Shown here in pieces: positions 19,535-30,810 of a stretch of 64,000 nt of DNA. The notes beneath the pieces were generated by a model. The model saw only the letters and a list, made by a program, of their open reading frames with translations, was not told where the DNA came from and did no database searches. The stretch comes from Pyrenula massariospora (taxonomy: Eukaryota; Ascomycota; Eurotiomycetes; Pyrenulales; Pyrenulaceae): assembly GCA_021030905.1 (NCBI GenBank), contig JAGFMI010000004.1, positions 1,860,001 to 1,924,000 on the forward strand, written 5' to 3'. How positions within the stretch are numbered: the stretch's first letter is position 1; every line of letters starts with the position of its first letter. The translations under genes were made by a program, and so were the position numbers.

Positions 19535-21287
19535 TCATCGTGATGGCCTTCTTGTCGGCTCCACGGGCAACTCAACCTTCCTGGGCCCTCCGCCATCAAG
19601 CTCCACTGCCACATCTTCTCCACTTGCCATCTCAAAGACTTCTCCTCCCGTCCCAACCTCAGCCCTCTTTTCCATCACCTGCCCATCCTTCTCAAGCACA
19701 GTCTTGCACCCCTCTCCATCCAGCTCTTCTCCGCCCCATTTATTCGCCAGCACGTCTGTCGCATCTAGCTCCGGCTTCTGCGCTGCAAGTTCTTCTATCA
19801 CACGCCGATGCCTCTCGGCGCTGCCTTCTCTTCGTCTCTTGCGGAGCTGGCGGAATAAAAGGGTTACGATTACGAGTGCAACGATGATGACGACTACTGG
19901 AACGATCGCCACAGTAGGCACTGTGTGACCTTTTGAAGTTGGCTTTGGGGCGCTCGACACGAGCGGTTCCCTAGGAGGATCGATGGACACAATTTTCTTG
20001 TCGACGCTGGCATCTGGAAAGACTGCTGGAAAGAGGGAGAAGGTCCCACGGTCGAAGTCGGAGATCAGGTAGGCTTCTTGGAGAAAAGTGCGGCCGAGCA
20101 TGTATTGAGACTCGTTTGCAGCGCGACGGAGCGGGAAATATGGGCCTGAGGCGGAAGAATAGGTGTTTGGTGGTGTGAGAGTGAGATCAAATGCGGGATA
20201 AGGGAGAGTTATGTCGATTGAGTCTGAGGACATGGTACTGCCGGAATTGATGGTGAAGGTCACAGAGGCGTTGGTAGCAAGGTTGCGGGATCGGTGGGGC
20301 TGGGATATGGTGTAGAGATTGAGCGTCGAGTTCCAGTCGAGAGAGAAAGCTGTTTCGAATGCTTCACACACAGAAGTTGGGAGCCAGAACTCGGATATGG
20401 TGGAGTCAAAGGCTACTGTGATAGATTTGTTGAGAAGGTCAGTAGAAGAGTTCTGGGACTTATAGATGATGCTCGACAAGCCGATGAGCATTGGCCGAAA
20501 TTCATCTTGGCCTGCAGAAGTTACGTTCTTGTTAACATCAAGGCGCGTTGAATCATAGCCGCCAAATGTGAGACTGGCAAGATTGGTACATGGGTAGGAA
20601 TGGTATGAAGCCCCGGCTGTGTAAGCGAACGTAGAGCTGGGAATAAGGTTCTTAGATCTCAGTGTACCAATGAGACTTGGATATCCATCATTATAGCTGC
20701 TGATGTTAATAGATGCTTCTTGAAGCCCGAGATATCCGAAATAGAAGTCTTTCGTAGCTATTCCGGCTATAACTTGATGGATGAGGGATACGCCTCCTCG
20801 TCCTTGCCAATCAAGCTGTCTACCAATCAGCTTAAAGCGGCCATAGTTTGAAGTTTCTGACCACTGACTGTGATGTTGTCAAAACCGTAGTCAGCATTAC
20901 CTGAATATGGGAGATCATGGAGCGGATTTAGAGGGAGCTTAAATAAACCTTGGTCTTCCCAAGAAGATGAGTTGGCAATGTCAAAGGTATTGCCTCGAGT
21001 ATCTGCGCAGTCTGATGGGTCTTGAGCGGTACATCCCTCCGGTAGGACGACCCAAATAGAGTTCCCTGATGTAGAAGGGAGCAATCTCACGTCTTGCTGG
21101 TATGGAGGCGTTCCAACTTGGACCGTAAAGGTAGACCACAGACCGTCATGACCATCCCTGAATAGCCTTCAGCCGTTGTATTTCATTCTGGGTTGCTTGG
21201 GAATTTTTACCAGTAACCATTCGGCGGAAATGATATTGGAGAAGGCTGTGCAAGACTGTGTTCCACAATAGGGTGCAAAAGCGACAT
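19535..21287 (-). CDS. Membrane-anchored A1 aspartic-protease-like protein, probably catalytically dead
   Basis: Proposed exons: 21287-21211, 21157-20869, 20815-19535; 1647 nt, 548 residues. The peptidase A1 fold is clear: YWDGHDGLWSTFTVQVGTPPYQQDV, GRGGVSLIHQVIAGIATKDFYFGYLGL and the late GRTFLQEAYLISDFDRGTF. The first catalytic triplet, normally DTGS before xxWV, reads PSTSGNSIWV, so the Asp is missing; the second reads FDSTISEFWLP, keeping an Asp. A single transmembrane helix (VPTVAIVPVVVIIVALVIVTLLF) is followed by a basic RQLRKRRR stop-transfer and a cytosolic tail of about 110 residues. Many fungi have such pseudo-proteases, and a sensor or wall role is possible (inference). The N-terminus is weakly signal-like and an extra upstream exon cannot be excluded. 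Confidence 0.8.
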
Positions 21288-22558
21288 CAATTCAGCACAT
21301 TGCTCGAATAATGGGCTAGTTGGAGGTATATGCAAAGATCAAAGAAATTTAAATTGAAGCCTTTTTTGTCCAATTTCGATTGAAATCAATTCTCTTCAGA
21401 AAGCGCAGCGTGGAAACACTATGGAATTGTGAATGGTTTGCGATTTGTCGCCTGCCGGGCGTTCGATGACAGCACACCGTCGCTAACACTAAAGAGACCG
21501 TGAGACATGAACGGCATCTTGACCGACAGGGGCGAAGCTCAAGGCTGCAACGAATGAAGGCGTCCTTGACCAGGCTTTGAGCTCGCTACCGTGTCGAGCT
21601 AGAGACGCAAGTCTTCAGCTTGGGCATGCCTAGACGCCACCTCATGCGCGGTCTTTTTGGACAAGGCTGGCATTGTCAGACTAGCTCTGATTCTTCCCTC
21701 AAATACTACTTTTCGAGCTTTTACTTTCGCACTTTGTGGTAACTGATTGTAGACTGCTATCGACTGTACTCAGCGTCGTCAAGCTGGAGGAGAAAAACAA
21801 TAAAGCTCAATGTTGTCTCTATCTAGATCTAGGTTGGCAGTGATAAAAGACTTTGGCCGAAGAATATCCGGGCCACCTAACTGGCACTAGGCTTTGACAG
21901 TCAGTGGTTCTATGTGGTTTCGACACAGCCATCATGGGCTTTTAGCACAAGAGACTGTCTCCCGACAAGTAAGCAGAGCTTATATGACCTAAGCCTCGTT
22001 GCTCAAGAGCTGTGGTTGCACCGATCTGCACAGGGCCCTGCACGATCTTTGTGACCGAACTTCCCCACTCTGCGTGACTTCGACCCTTTCTGTCAGAATC
22101 ACATTCTTAGTTCTGAATTTCATGCAACGTTACTTGCGCTCACAAACAGATCTTGATTAAAGCTGACGGACTACCTCATGCTTATTGGTTCGCGCAAGGC
22201 AACAGTATGACCTTGCATCGAGTGATAAGACTAGCGATGGTCCAGGACAAGTTCGATGAACAAGCTGCATTGCTTTTTCAAATATGGGGGCGGCAGGCTG
22301 TGCCTGCATACTGTCAAATCAAGAATCTAGGAGATGTTTTCCCTGCTGATTAGGATGTAGGCCCAATCGAATATGGGTCAATCTCTAGATAGCCCTTGGC
22401 AAAGCACAGCTTTTATTTGATTCTAGAGTGAATCGCCAGCTCATTATAATGAGTATAGCTTTCTGACTTTTCCGTAATACTCGAAGACGCTTTCAAAATC
22501 ACGTGGGAAAGGTTTAATCATTTCAAGATCTGAGACTGGAGGAGATCGTCTGACCAAA
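21288..22558. other. Divergent intergenic region
   Basis: About 1.3 kb upstream of both the protease-like gene and the repeat-protein gene. The 22153-22353 frame has no features. No RNA gene or repeat seen. Confidence 0.5.
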
Positions 22559-24467
22559 ATGAAAACTGTGCCTCTCCTATTAATGGTGATATGCTTCTGG
22601 AGTCGACTTGCCATGACAGCAAATCGTGAGTTGCACTCTTCCAGGCCAGATCACTAGTACTGATAGTCACAAAGTGCCTTATGCTAATTCAACTACGCCC
22701 GTTGTTGCGAGCGATTCAACGACGTGTACCGTCACCATAACCGGGACCAACACAGCAATAGCAACGCTTCCAGGGCAAACAGTTACGGTAACATTGACCG
22801 TGTTTCAATATAGCGTTGTTGAGACTACGCAAACCACTGTTGTTACACGAGAAATGGCGATGAACAGCCTCGGAGTGTTCTCGTCCGCAAGTCTCAGTCA
22901 GAGTGCTGATATCGCACCCCCACCATCTGCTGACATTGTTCGAAAGTCGCTCTCACTGCCTGGAGCCACAACTTCTACCACGTTAACTCATACAACGAGC
23001 AAGGCCATTCCACCACCGTATACCACTTCCTCGATCAGGACAAAGTCATCGATCGAGCCTGGCTTTTGTGTGACCGTGACGTTGACGGTGACGATAGTTA
23101 CAACGACAACACTTCCTGGGTCCACTGTTACCGTCCCCTACACATTAACTAAAGTCTCTTACCTAACGGCAACAGCAATTATCACTGTTGATCCTAGCCA
23201 GCAAATCTCGACTTCTACAGGTCTAGAGAACAGTGGCGGTTTGCCGCAGAGCACCGGAAATCCTACAGGTGGCTCTGCTGGCTCTTTCTCGGGAGTTGGC
23301 GGCGCTTCAAGCGGTGGAGGACCCCCAAATAGCGGTAGCAATTCTAATCATGTTGGCGCTTCCAATGGAGGAGGACCTTCTTCGCAACAGAATTCGAACG
23401 GAGGACAAGAATCGGCTCCGCCGGGTAATCCTGCCCTATCTACGCCAGACCAAGACCATCCTAACGGCTCGCCCGCCACTTACGAGCCCGTTCCAATCTT
23501 CAGGATAGGCACCACTACTTACACAGCTAATTCGGCCTCCGCGTTCAACCTTGGCGGCTCCGCTCTTGGACCTGGTCGGCCAGCAGTGACGGTCTCCGGG
23601 ACCGCATACTCGCTTTCTCCGAATGGGAACCAAGTTATCGCAAGCGCAGTTGGAGGCAACTCAGCATTTACTGCACAGATTATCGCTCCCGCTGCTATCC
23701 CGGCGTACGCGACCTTGACAAACAACATTCTTCCATCAGCGATTACCCTTGTACCTGGCCGGCCCATTGTCATTGGAGGGCAAACCCTTACACCTGGTGT
23801 CCCGGCAGTTATTGCAGGAACTACATACAGCCTCGCAGCTGGCACCAGCGCCTTAGTAGTTGGGAGCAGCACTATCAAACTTCCTGCAGCCCCAGGGTAT
23901 ACCACACTCACTAATGCTTTCCTTCCATCTCCGATCCCGCTTACCCCAGGCGCGCCCGTCGTTATTGCTGGCACGACTCTACTTCCAGGCACAGCTGAAA
24001 CTATCGATGGGACGCGATATAGCCTGGCACCTAGCAGTAGCGTGCTGGTGGTCGGAAGCAACACGATCAGCATCTTCGGCGGATCAGCATATACTACGCT
24101 CACAAACGCTGTTCTCCCATCCCCTCTATCAATCACTGCCGGCGCACCCATCGTGGTCAGTGGCACAACGCTCGTGCCTGGCGCCGTAGAGATCATCTCA
24201 GGGACAAGATATAGTCTGGCGCCAGGGAGCACGGCGCTCGTGGTGGGCAGTAGTACCATTGCGCTCAGCTCAACGACAGGCGGCTTAGGGTCGTATATAA
24301 TGAGCGGCGTTGGCGGGGCGGGAGAGGCAGGTCCCACGGCTTACACAACGAATGCGTCGTATACAGGGCCAGTATACCTTGGCAAGGGGAGCAGCATCTT
24401 GAAGATCTCTTGGCGGGGTGTTTCGAAGGCTTTCGCGGCTGTCATACTTGTTGGATTTATCGTATGA
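22559..24467 (+). CDS. Ser/Thr-rich secreted or wall-anchored protein with three 64-residue tandem repeats
   Basis: Proposed exons 22559-22625 and 22675-24467, giving 619 residues. The first exon supplies a signal peptide (MKTVPLLLMVICFWSRLAMTA) and joins in frame to LPYANSTTP after removal of a 49-nt intron with a GTGAGT donor and CTGAT branch. Next come a Ser/Thr/Val-rich region (TVTVTLTV-type stretches), a Gly/Ser/Asn-rich linker at about 23220-23460, and three back-to-back repeats of 192 nt each. The C-terminus is hydrophobic (AFAAVILVGFIV) after KISWRGV, compatible with a GPI signal or membrane anchor. Composition and layout suggest a cell-wall surface protein, adhesin-like, but no known domain is recognised. 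The intron is inferred; without it the frame would begin at a GTG and lack a signal peptide. Confidence 0.78.
23706..24281 (+). repeat. Three tandem 192-bp coding repeats
   Basis: Units at 23706-23897, 23898-24089 and 24090-24281, each encoding 64 residues with the skeleton Y-T-T-L-T-N, L-P-S, G-x-P-(I/V)-V, G-T-x-Y-S-L-A and L-V-V-G-S-(S/N)-T-I. A more diverged partial copy precedes them (about 23545-23640: GPGRPAVTVSGTAYSL). The constant 64-residue spacing with diverged DNA indicates an old protein repeat under selection rather than a recent slippage event. Confidence 0.85.
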
Positions 24468-25587
24468 TGGGATTAATGGAATCAAGGTTGGACAATCAAG
24501 AGTGTATTTAATGTAATAAGAAACCTTCGCTTAATTTTGTTGCTGGAAGCTTCAAGAAACCCCTTCATCCGAATGTCACTGATCCTTTCGCCGGTGGCTA
24601 CCTCGCGTCTCCAATCAAATGCTTCAAGGAATGGCGACGTATCTGTTCTACTAGCTCGCAGCTCTTTTGGTTGCAAGCACGTCTAATGAACTCGCTGACC
24701 GTGCTATACGCTCTTCGCATAACAACGCAGATCTCCGGATTCGTGGAGCACGGCATGGATATTGGGCCAAAGTTTACGCCGCCCAGAATTCATTGCTAAA
24801 AATTGAAGAGGTCATTACCAGCCGATGGAGTAGACTTTCTCCGCCGTGGCACCAACTCAGGGCCATTCGAAATTCCTACTTACGAACCAATCTCATCCAA
24901 TGCAGCCGGCTCTCAAATTCTACTCAGATTTGTTTGTGTTACCGTCCGAGAAAGCCTTATTAGACCGGACCGGCTATTTACCTATCGCAGTTTCAGCCCC
25001 TAAGCGAAGCCTTCGGGAAACAACCGCGACTACGACCAGGCATTAAAGGAGCCTTATCTGTTGTGCTCTTTCGGGATTCCTCATTGAGACTTCATTAGAT
25101 ATCAGGTGTGAATGTGCGACAAAACGTCACTTGGCAATGCGACCTTTGTTTGCGGGACTGCCCCTTTGGATCAAGTTTCACGTCTTTGTTTCTTTCGCTT
25201 AATCCTACGTCGTTTCATGTCTCGCCGATATGGTGAAGCGTACCCAGTAAGGAGAGATTTACGAAAGAATAAAAGGGAAATTTGAAATTATGGATTGGTC
25301 TGTATGGTGATTCGTTTTTGATCTGGGTTTCATATTGTTTAACGTCGTCATCGTGCTCCTACATTAGCATATCCACCCCTTTCCTTCTGTTTGCCGCTGC
25401 GGCATGCTCCTAGGTCCCTCGCATATTTATGGAATGAATGCACCTATATCTGTTCACCTTCTCAGATTCTATCTTCTTTCTCTTTACCTCTCACTCTGGT
25501 CCAATTCTCGGCCCGTCTCATCTTAATCTTAAGCTAAGGGATCAGACCTTTAGGGCCATTGCATTTCTCTGCTCAATTTGATCCACA
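24468..25587. other. Intergenic region
   Basis: About 1.1 kb without a convincing gene; overlapping plus frames at 24667-25046 have no family features. The last 150 bases before 25588 are C/T-rich, as in fungal core promoters. Confidence 0.5.
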
Positions 25588-26046
25588 ATGTACATCCCAG
25601 GCTTCACCAGCTTCCTTCTGCTCTCTCTCCTCCCACATCTCACCTTCTCCCAGTCACCAGGGGTCATGGTCGACGTCTACGGCTACCCATTAACCTACTC
25701 CGACTTCCCCTCCCAGGTCAGCCAATTCAACACCTCAACCTGCCTCCACACCGGCGCCTGCGACACCTGCAAGCCATTCACCGCCGCGCAACCGATCGTC
25801 AAAGTCAGAGTGGACGGTCCCTCCGCCGCCGCCTGCGCCGATAGGGGATACGGTTTGCATCTCTTCAAGGACAACGCGTGCGCCACCGGAGAGGTGACAA
25901 ATGATCCGGCTCAGGTGACGAAGGATGTTAGGGATGGGTATACGATCTGGACGCAGGCCGCTGGGAGCACGGTGACGTTTGGGAGCTATTTGATCGAGCC
26001 GTGTGGGATTGGCAGGGATAATCCGCCGAGACGCCGTCGTCGGTGA
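25588..26046 (+). CDS. Small secreted cysteine-containing protein, effector-like
   Basis: Protein of 152 residues. The first 22 form a signal peptide (MYIPGFTSFLLLSLLPHLTFSQ). The mature part has six cysteines (in STCLHTGACDTCKP, AAACAD, DNACAT and EPCG), enough for three disulfides. One possible glycosylation site is NTST. The end is strongly basic (NPPRRRRR). I recognise no domain. Size, secretion signal and cysteine number fit the broad class of small secreted proteins from plant- or insect-associated and soil fungi, but that does not prove an effector role. The coding strand moves from C-rich to G-rich along the gene. Confidence 0.75.
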   Translation: MYIPGFTSFLLLSLLPHLTFSQSPGVMVDVYGYPLTYSDFPSQVSQFNTSTCLHTGACDTCKPFTAAQPIVKVRVDGPSAAACADRGYGLHLFKDNACATGEVTNDPAQVTKDVRDGYTIWTQAAGSTVTFGSYLIEPCGIGRDNPPRRRRR

Positions 26047-26104
26047 GAGAGGTGGAGTTGGGGGGAGAATTCTTGTACCCGTTCGCCGCGGAACGCTGAG
26101 AATC

Positions 26105-26130
26105 GGGGGGAGGGGAAAGGGAGGGGGGGG
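26105..26130 (+). other. Potential G-quadruplex tract
   Basis: Four runs of G (6, 4, 3 and 8 bases) separated by loops of 1, 3 and 1 bases, just downstream of the small secreted protein gene and so probably in its 3'-UTR. This matches the standard G3+ N1-7 quadruplex pattern on the sense strand. Whether it folds is not known. Confidence 0.6.
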
Positions 26131-27372
26131 AGGCTGTCTTTTATACTTGGAAAGCCTGACGTTATGCACACATTCTCAGTCACGGACTATCAGGTGGAAG
26201 CGTACTCAACTGAGACGGTGCTATTTTTTCGGATGTAGAGCATAACGGTTCCTGCTTGTGTATCAATTCTGGACTGGAAGACAGATTAATTCAGCTTATT
26301 CATATGAAGCTTCGTCGTTGAGGCAATCGCATCGAGGAACACAATACATTATTTATTCCGAGCAAGTGGACAGTAAATTGTCATAGGTAATTAGTAAAGT
26401 GATGGCTATTAGAGTACGAGCCACAATAGCACCCAGTCTCCGCGGACAAGAGGCGGTCACATCCGAGGCACAGTATCAGAAGTCGTGGACGATCCGATTC
26501 TGAGCGCTATCGCCCACCGGTCTGATAGTCGGGTCGGCTACGACCTCTTATACCGCGTCTTGACTTCGTACCAGGCTCCCTTCGCTCTCATCTCATCTAG
26601 CTTTCATTATCTTTTCGCTCGTGCCGACGCGCTAAAGGTCTATCACTTCCTCTCTCTCGCTTCAATTGGCAAGAGGCAAGCTAGTCTACTTTAGCTGATG
26701 GTGAAGGAGGAAGACAGAGCATCGTGAAAAGAGTGTCTCAAAAGGGAATGGGGACCATCGATGGGCACCACGGTTTACTAAACACCTCTCCCCTAAGGTA
26801 GCGGCATGGCTAAAAATGGGCCTCATGGGAAAAGCGTAGACTGAGACGAAAAATGATTTGCATTTCTCACTCCCGCTAGCGTCAGCGCCGTCAGGCTCAC
26901 CAGTAATGGTCACGAAGGAGGCAAAACCGGCGTTATAAATGTGAGCGGTACGCAAGGAAAAATAGGGGGTAGTTTGATAAACGCTACAGCATGCCAGGTA
27001 AAGCTTGCTTTTTGGGGATTTGATCTCAATTTCATTGTAATGACTGAGCAGTACTTAGCACCGAAAAGCCTCGAAGCATTTTTCTTAATTGAAAGCTGAA
27101 GGGAGGCTTTGCGTGGTGGGCTCGACAGACATATCCGAGGATCGTTCTAAAGAAAATTTTCTCCAAATTCCACCCCGCATTGACAACTTACCCCACACTC
27201 TACAACAGATTCCGTGATCCAGGCAAGAGAAACAGAAATTTTGCGCCCAAAGCTTTTTTGCTCAATTCATAGCGAACTTACCGCTACCCAACTCTCGCCG
27301 CCCCGTATCGCTCTTGACGGTCCTCCTACCCTTCATATTCGCTAGCCTCCGTACTCTTCATCCTCGCGGGCC
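26131..27372. other. Intergenic region
   Basis: About 1.2 kb with no supported gene; frames 26485-26694 (plus) and 26686-26955 (minus) have no recognisable content. The bases just before 27373 are C/T-rich and promoter-like. Confidence 0.5.
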
Positions 27373-28356
27373 ATGTCCTCCTCCACCAGTCCCTCCCCAG
27401 TCCCAGCTGCGGGCGTATGGGCTCCAGCCATAACCTTCTTCGACCCAAAAACGGATACGCTCGACCTTCCCTCACAGTCAGAATACTATTCCTACCTCTC
27501 AAAACACCTGACCGGTCTCGTCATCCTCGGCACCAACGCCGAAACCTTCCTTCTCACCCCGACAGAGCGCAAGACTCTCATCGAAACCGCCCGATCAACT
27601 GTTGGGCCAAATTATCCGCTCATGGCAGGATGCGGCGGGCATTCAACACGGCAGGTTCTGGACTTCATTGCAGATGCGAAGGATGCGGGAGCAAATTACG
27701 CGCTTGTGTTGCCATGCGCGTATCTGGGTCCCGCGACGACGAAAGACGTGGTGTTGAATTTCTATAATCAGATAGCAGAGGAGAGTGGCTTACCAATTGT
27801 AATTTACAACTTCCCGGGTGTATGCAACGGGGTCGATATCGACAGTGAGATGATTGAAAGCCTTGCAAAGGCGCATCCGGGGAAGATCGTGGGCGTCAAG
27901 TTGACATGCGGAAGCGTCGCGAAGGTAGTCAGGCTTTCCGCAGCGTTGAAAAGCCCGACGGAAGATCCAGAAAGAGGCTTTGCGGTGTTCGGGGGACAGA
28001 GTGATTTCCTTTTAGGCGCCTTAGAATCTGGGTCGAGCGGATGTATTGCAGCGTTTGGGAATGTTTTCCCGAAAGCCATCGTGAAAATTTATGAATTTTG
28101 GAGTGAAGGGAAAAGGGAAGAAGCACTGGCGCTGCACCGAAAGGCCGCGACAGCAGAGCAAGGAGTGAAAGGTGGTATCGCGAGTGTGAAATATGCAAGT
28201 GCGGTATATTGTGCAGGGAGAGAGGGGAGGGCCGGAATCGTGGGGGCAGAGGAGAAATTAAGGCCAAGGAGACCGTACTTTGAGATAGGTGATGGAATCA
28301 AAAGAAAGATCAGAGAAACTATGAAGGAAATGGATGCGATTGAAGACGGTTTATAG
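27373..28356 (+). CDS. DapA-family class I aldolase/dehydratase (DHDPS/HOGA-like)
   Basis: Single-exon protein of 327 residues, the usual length of fungal dihydrodipicolinate-synthase-like proteins. The (beta/alpha)8 barrel starts GVWAPAITFFDP. GTNAETFLLTPTER corresponds to the substrate-carboxylate-binding GTTGE-type loop, IVIYNFPGVCNG contains the catalytic Tyr, and KIVGVKLTCGS holds the Schiff-base Lys. Fungal members do not make lysine by this route; they act as 2-keto-3-deoxy-sugar-acid or 4-hydroxy-2-oxoglutarate aldolases (for example GaaC, LRA4). The sequence alone does not tell which. No targeting signal is obvious. Neighbours give no pathway context. Confidence 0.87.
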   Translation: MSSSTSPSPVPAAGVWAPAITFFDPKTDTLDLPSQSEYYSYLSKHLTGLVILGTNAETFLLTPTERKTLIETARSTVGPNYPLMAGCGGHSTRQVLDFIADAKDAGANYALVLPCAYLGPATTKDVVLNFYNQIAEESGLPIVIYNFPGVCNGVDIDSEMIESLAKAHPGKIVGVKLTCGSVAKVVRLSAALKSPTEDPERGFAVFGGQSDFLLGALESGSSGCIAAFGNVFPKAIVKIYEFWSEGKREEALALHRKAATAEQGVKGGIASVKYASAVYCAGREGRAGIVGAEEKLRPRRPYFEIGDGIKRKIRETMKEMDAIEDGL

Positions 28357-28750
28357 ATTTCTCACAATGTCGGTAGACTTGCCCTAGAACAATGAAGAAA
28401 GTCCCGATGGCTGAGAAGGCAAATGTAGTCGTGGATTGAGGATTCAATGCGCAATTTGCAATGATGCCGACACAGACACATCTTTTCCACATCTAGAAAC
28501 ACCTCAGAACAACATCCACGACATGTTGCAGGTTTACACAAGGAGAAAGAGGCCGTAGGGAGAAAACCGCCCCAGCGCTGTTCTCCACATCGGTTGGGAA
28601 AAAATCTAGCCCGTGCAGAACCTGGCACGCCTGGGTCAAGCTCCCTTGGGCCCGACAACATCGCCCACTGGTCCACCTTATTTTCCTCTACTTTCTCTAC
28701 AGGAGTAGGCACTGCTCTCGTGAGCGACTACTCACTATTGGAGGCTCGAA
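28357..28750. other. Short intergenic region upstream of ARP6 gene
   Basis: About 390 bases containing the 3' end of the aldolase transcript and the ARP6 promoter. Nothing else seen. Confidence 0.5.
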
Positions 28751-30250
28751 ATGCCTCGTGTGGCGAAAGTGGTGCCGCAAAAGTTGCCTTCGTCAACTTT
28801 CATAATCGATAATGGCGCCAGTAGCCTAAAGGCTGGTTTTGCGCCGCCTACTGGAACGATAGATTCAGAAGCGCTCACACAATGCCATAGCATACCAAAC
28901 ACAATCGCGCGTTCCCGAAGCAAGCGCACATTCGTGGCAGCTCAGATCGACAAGGTTGACGACTGGAATGAAGCCACCTTTCGAAGACCAGTTGAACGTG
29001 GACAGCTTGTGAATTGGGAAGCCGAAAAGGAAATTTGGGATCAGACTTTCTTTCAGCCAGAGACGGCGCATAGAGATCTCCACATCAAGTCTCCAGATGA
29101 GACGACGCTGATGCTCACGGAAGGGCCAAATACGATGCCAACTTTACAAAAAAATGCGGACGAGATAGTCATGGAAGAGTGGGGCTTTGGTGGCTACACT
29201 CGCCGTATCGGTGGGTGAGTCCGGGTATATCTGGTTCTTGTAAAACTTGAGACTGACAAATTTTTTATCTTAGGGGCTTCTCTTAATGCATACAACGATC
29301 TACATCCACTATTTGGAAATACCTTGATCAATCCACCCGACCCAACACACCCGCTTCCTATCGAATGCCTACTGCTGATCGATAGTGGCTATTCTCAAAC
29401 CACTGTGACGCCGCTCTACAACTCGTTGCCTTTGAATCGCGCTGTTCGCCGGATAGACATCGGAGGAAAACATCTCACAAACTTGCTGAAGGACACCATA
29501 TCAATGCGGTATCTTGACCTTCGGCAGGACGTAAAGGTTGTGAACGATATCAAGGAGGATGTCTGCTTTGTCAGTTCAGACTTCAAGCTGGATATGGAGC
29601 GGGCATGGAAGGGCAACCGGAAAAAGATTTATCAGAAAGTGCAGCAGAACTCCGAAGTCCTCAACGGCAAAGATGATGCAAAAGATGGTGGTCCAGTCAA
29701 CCCTTCAGATCCAACGATCCTGATCGACTACGTCCTCCCAAACTACTACGATTTCAAAAGAGGTTTTGCCCGGCCGCACGACCCCATAGCTGCGTCTCAA
29801 AAACGCAAGCGTGGTGCCTCCCCAACGCTGTCCTCGGAGACTCTCATGACTCTTGGTAATGAAAGGTTCACAGTCCCGGAGACGATATTTACCCCGATTC
29901 ACGTCGGCTCGAAACAGGCAGGCATTTGCGAGACCATCATGCAGAGCCTTAGCGTACTCCCACCTGCTGTTCAGGCAACTATGCTGGCAAACATCCTCGT
30001 TGTTGGTGGAAACGCCAAGATACCTGGCTTTGTCGAAAGGCTTGAGGCAGGTGTTCGGGAGTTGGCAAGCTCAGAGTGTACGGTAAGAGTTCGGAAGATG
30101 GATGATCCGGTCTCGTCGACTTGGCTGGGAGGAGCGCGAATGTCCTGGAATCGAGAAGTGCTGAGGGAAGTAGCGGTCACAAGGCAGGAATATCAAGAGC
30201 ATGGCTCACTTTGGGTTGGTAGAAAATTTGCGGGCTTGGAGGGGAAGTGA
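28751..30250 (+). CDS. arp6: Actin-related protein 6 (SWR1 chromatin-remodelling complex)
   Basis: Proposed exons 28751-29210 and 29274-30250, 1437 nt, 478 residues. The actin-fold phosphate-1 motif is FIIDNGASSLKAGF at residues 17-30. ARP6-type signatures follow: MEEWGFGGYTRR at the exon end, ASLNAYNDLHPLFGN, LLIDSGYSQTTVTPLY (phosphate-2 region) and the C-terminal NILVVGGNAKIPGF and STWLGGARM. ARP6 is a nuclear subunit of SWR1, which places the H2A.Z variant into nucleosomes. The intron uses a GTGGGT donor at 29211 and TTAG acceptor with a CTGAC branch; the alternative GTGAGT donor four bases on breaks the frame. A KRKRGASPT segment near residue 320 looks like a species-specific disordered insertion. 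Confidence 0.9.
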
Positions 30251-30810
30251 AGCCGATTCCGATATAAAGCTATAACCTTGAACGAGCAGAAGAGGCCACA
30301 TGAAGATGGTCATATGAGGAGACTACGTCTCTAAGGCATCCCTTGAATAGAGTACCGTTAGCTTTAATGAATGAAGGCTCTGACCTACCTTCAAGATCTT
30401 CGGATGATTAAAGAGGGAATGCCGTAACATAGCGTAGATCATGACAATGAGACACGATTTTAGTATACAAGAGTCTAAAATTCCTGGAAGCTGTGAATGA
30501 AGCACTACTCAAAGTAAAACCTCTGGAATTTGACATGGCTTTCTCTATGGAAGGTGGCCTGGGTCGTTAATTTTCACAGCTTGTTCGGGACAACATTAAC
30601 CCGCAAGCTGTTGCACCGCGTCCGGCATGATCCCCGAACGAGATTTTCACTGTCCCTTCTCAGTGTTATAATAAAGAAGAATTCGCGGCATGAACTGTAT
30701 AGTTTGCTGGGTCATATTTGATCGAGATGACAGGACAAGAGACTGCGTCAATGATCCTAGCTTTCCTTCTCCAGAATACTTTGCCTCGCCTTTGGCCTTT
30801 CCTCCTGGTG
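30251..30810. other. Convergent intergenic region
   Basis: Holds the 3' ends of the ARP6 gene and the minus-strand gene at 30811; small frames at 30323-30721 are not supported. Confidence 0.5.

Noticed and set aside
23519-24337. 272-residue minus-strand frame opposite the repeat protein
   Set aside because: Mirror of the repeat region; the plus-strand frame has a signal peptide, intron and regular 64-residue periodicity.
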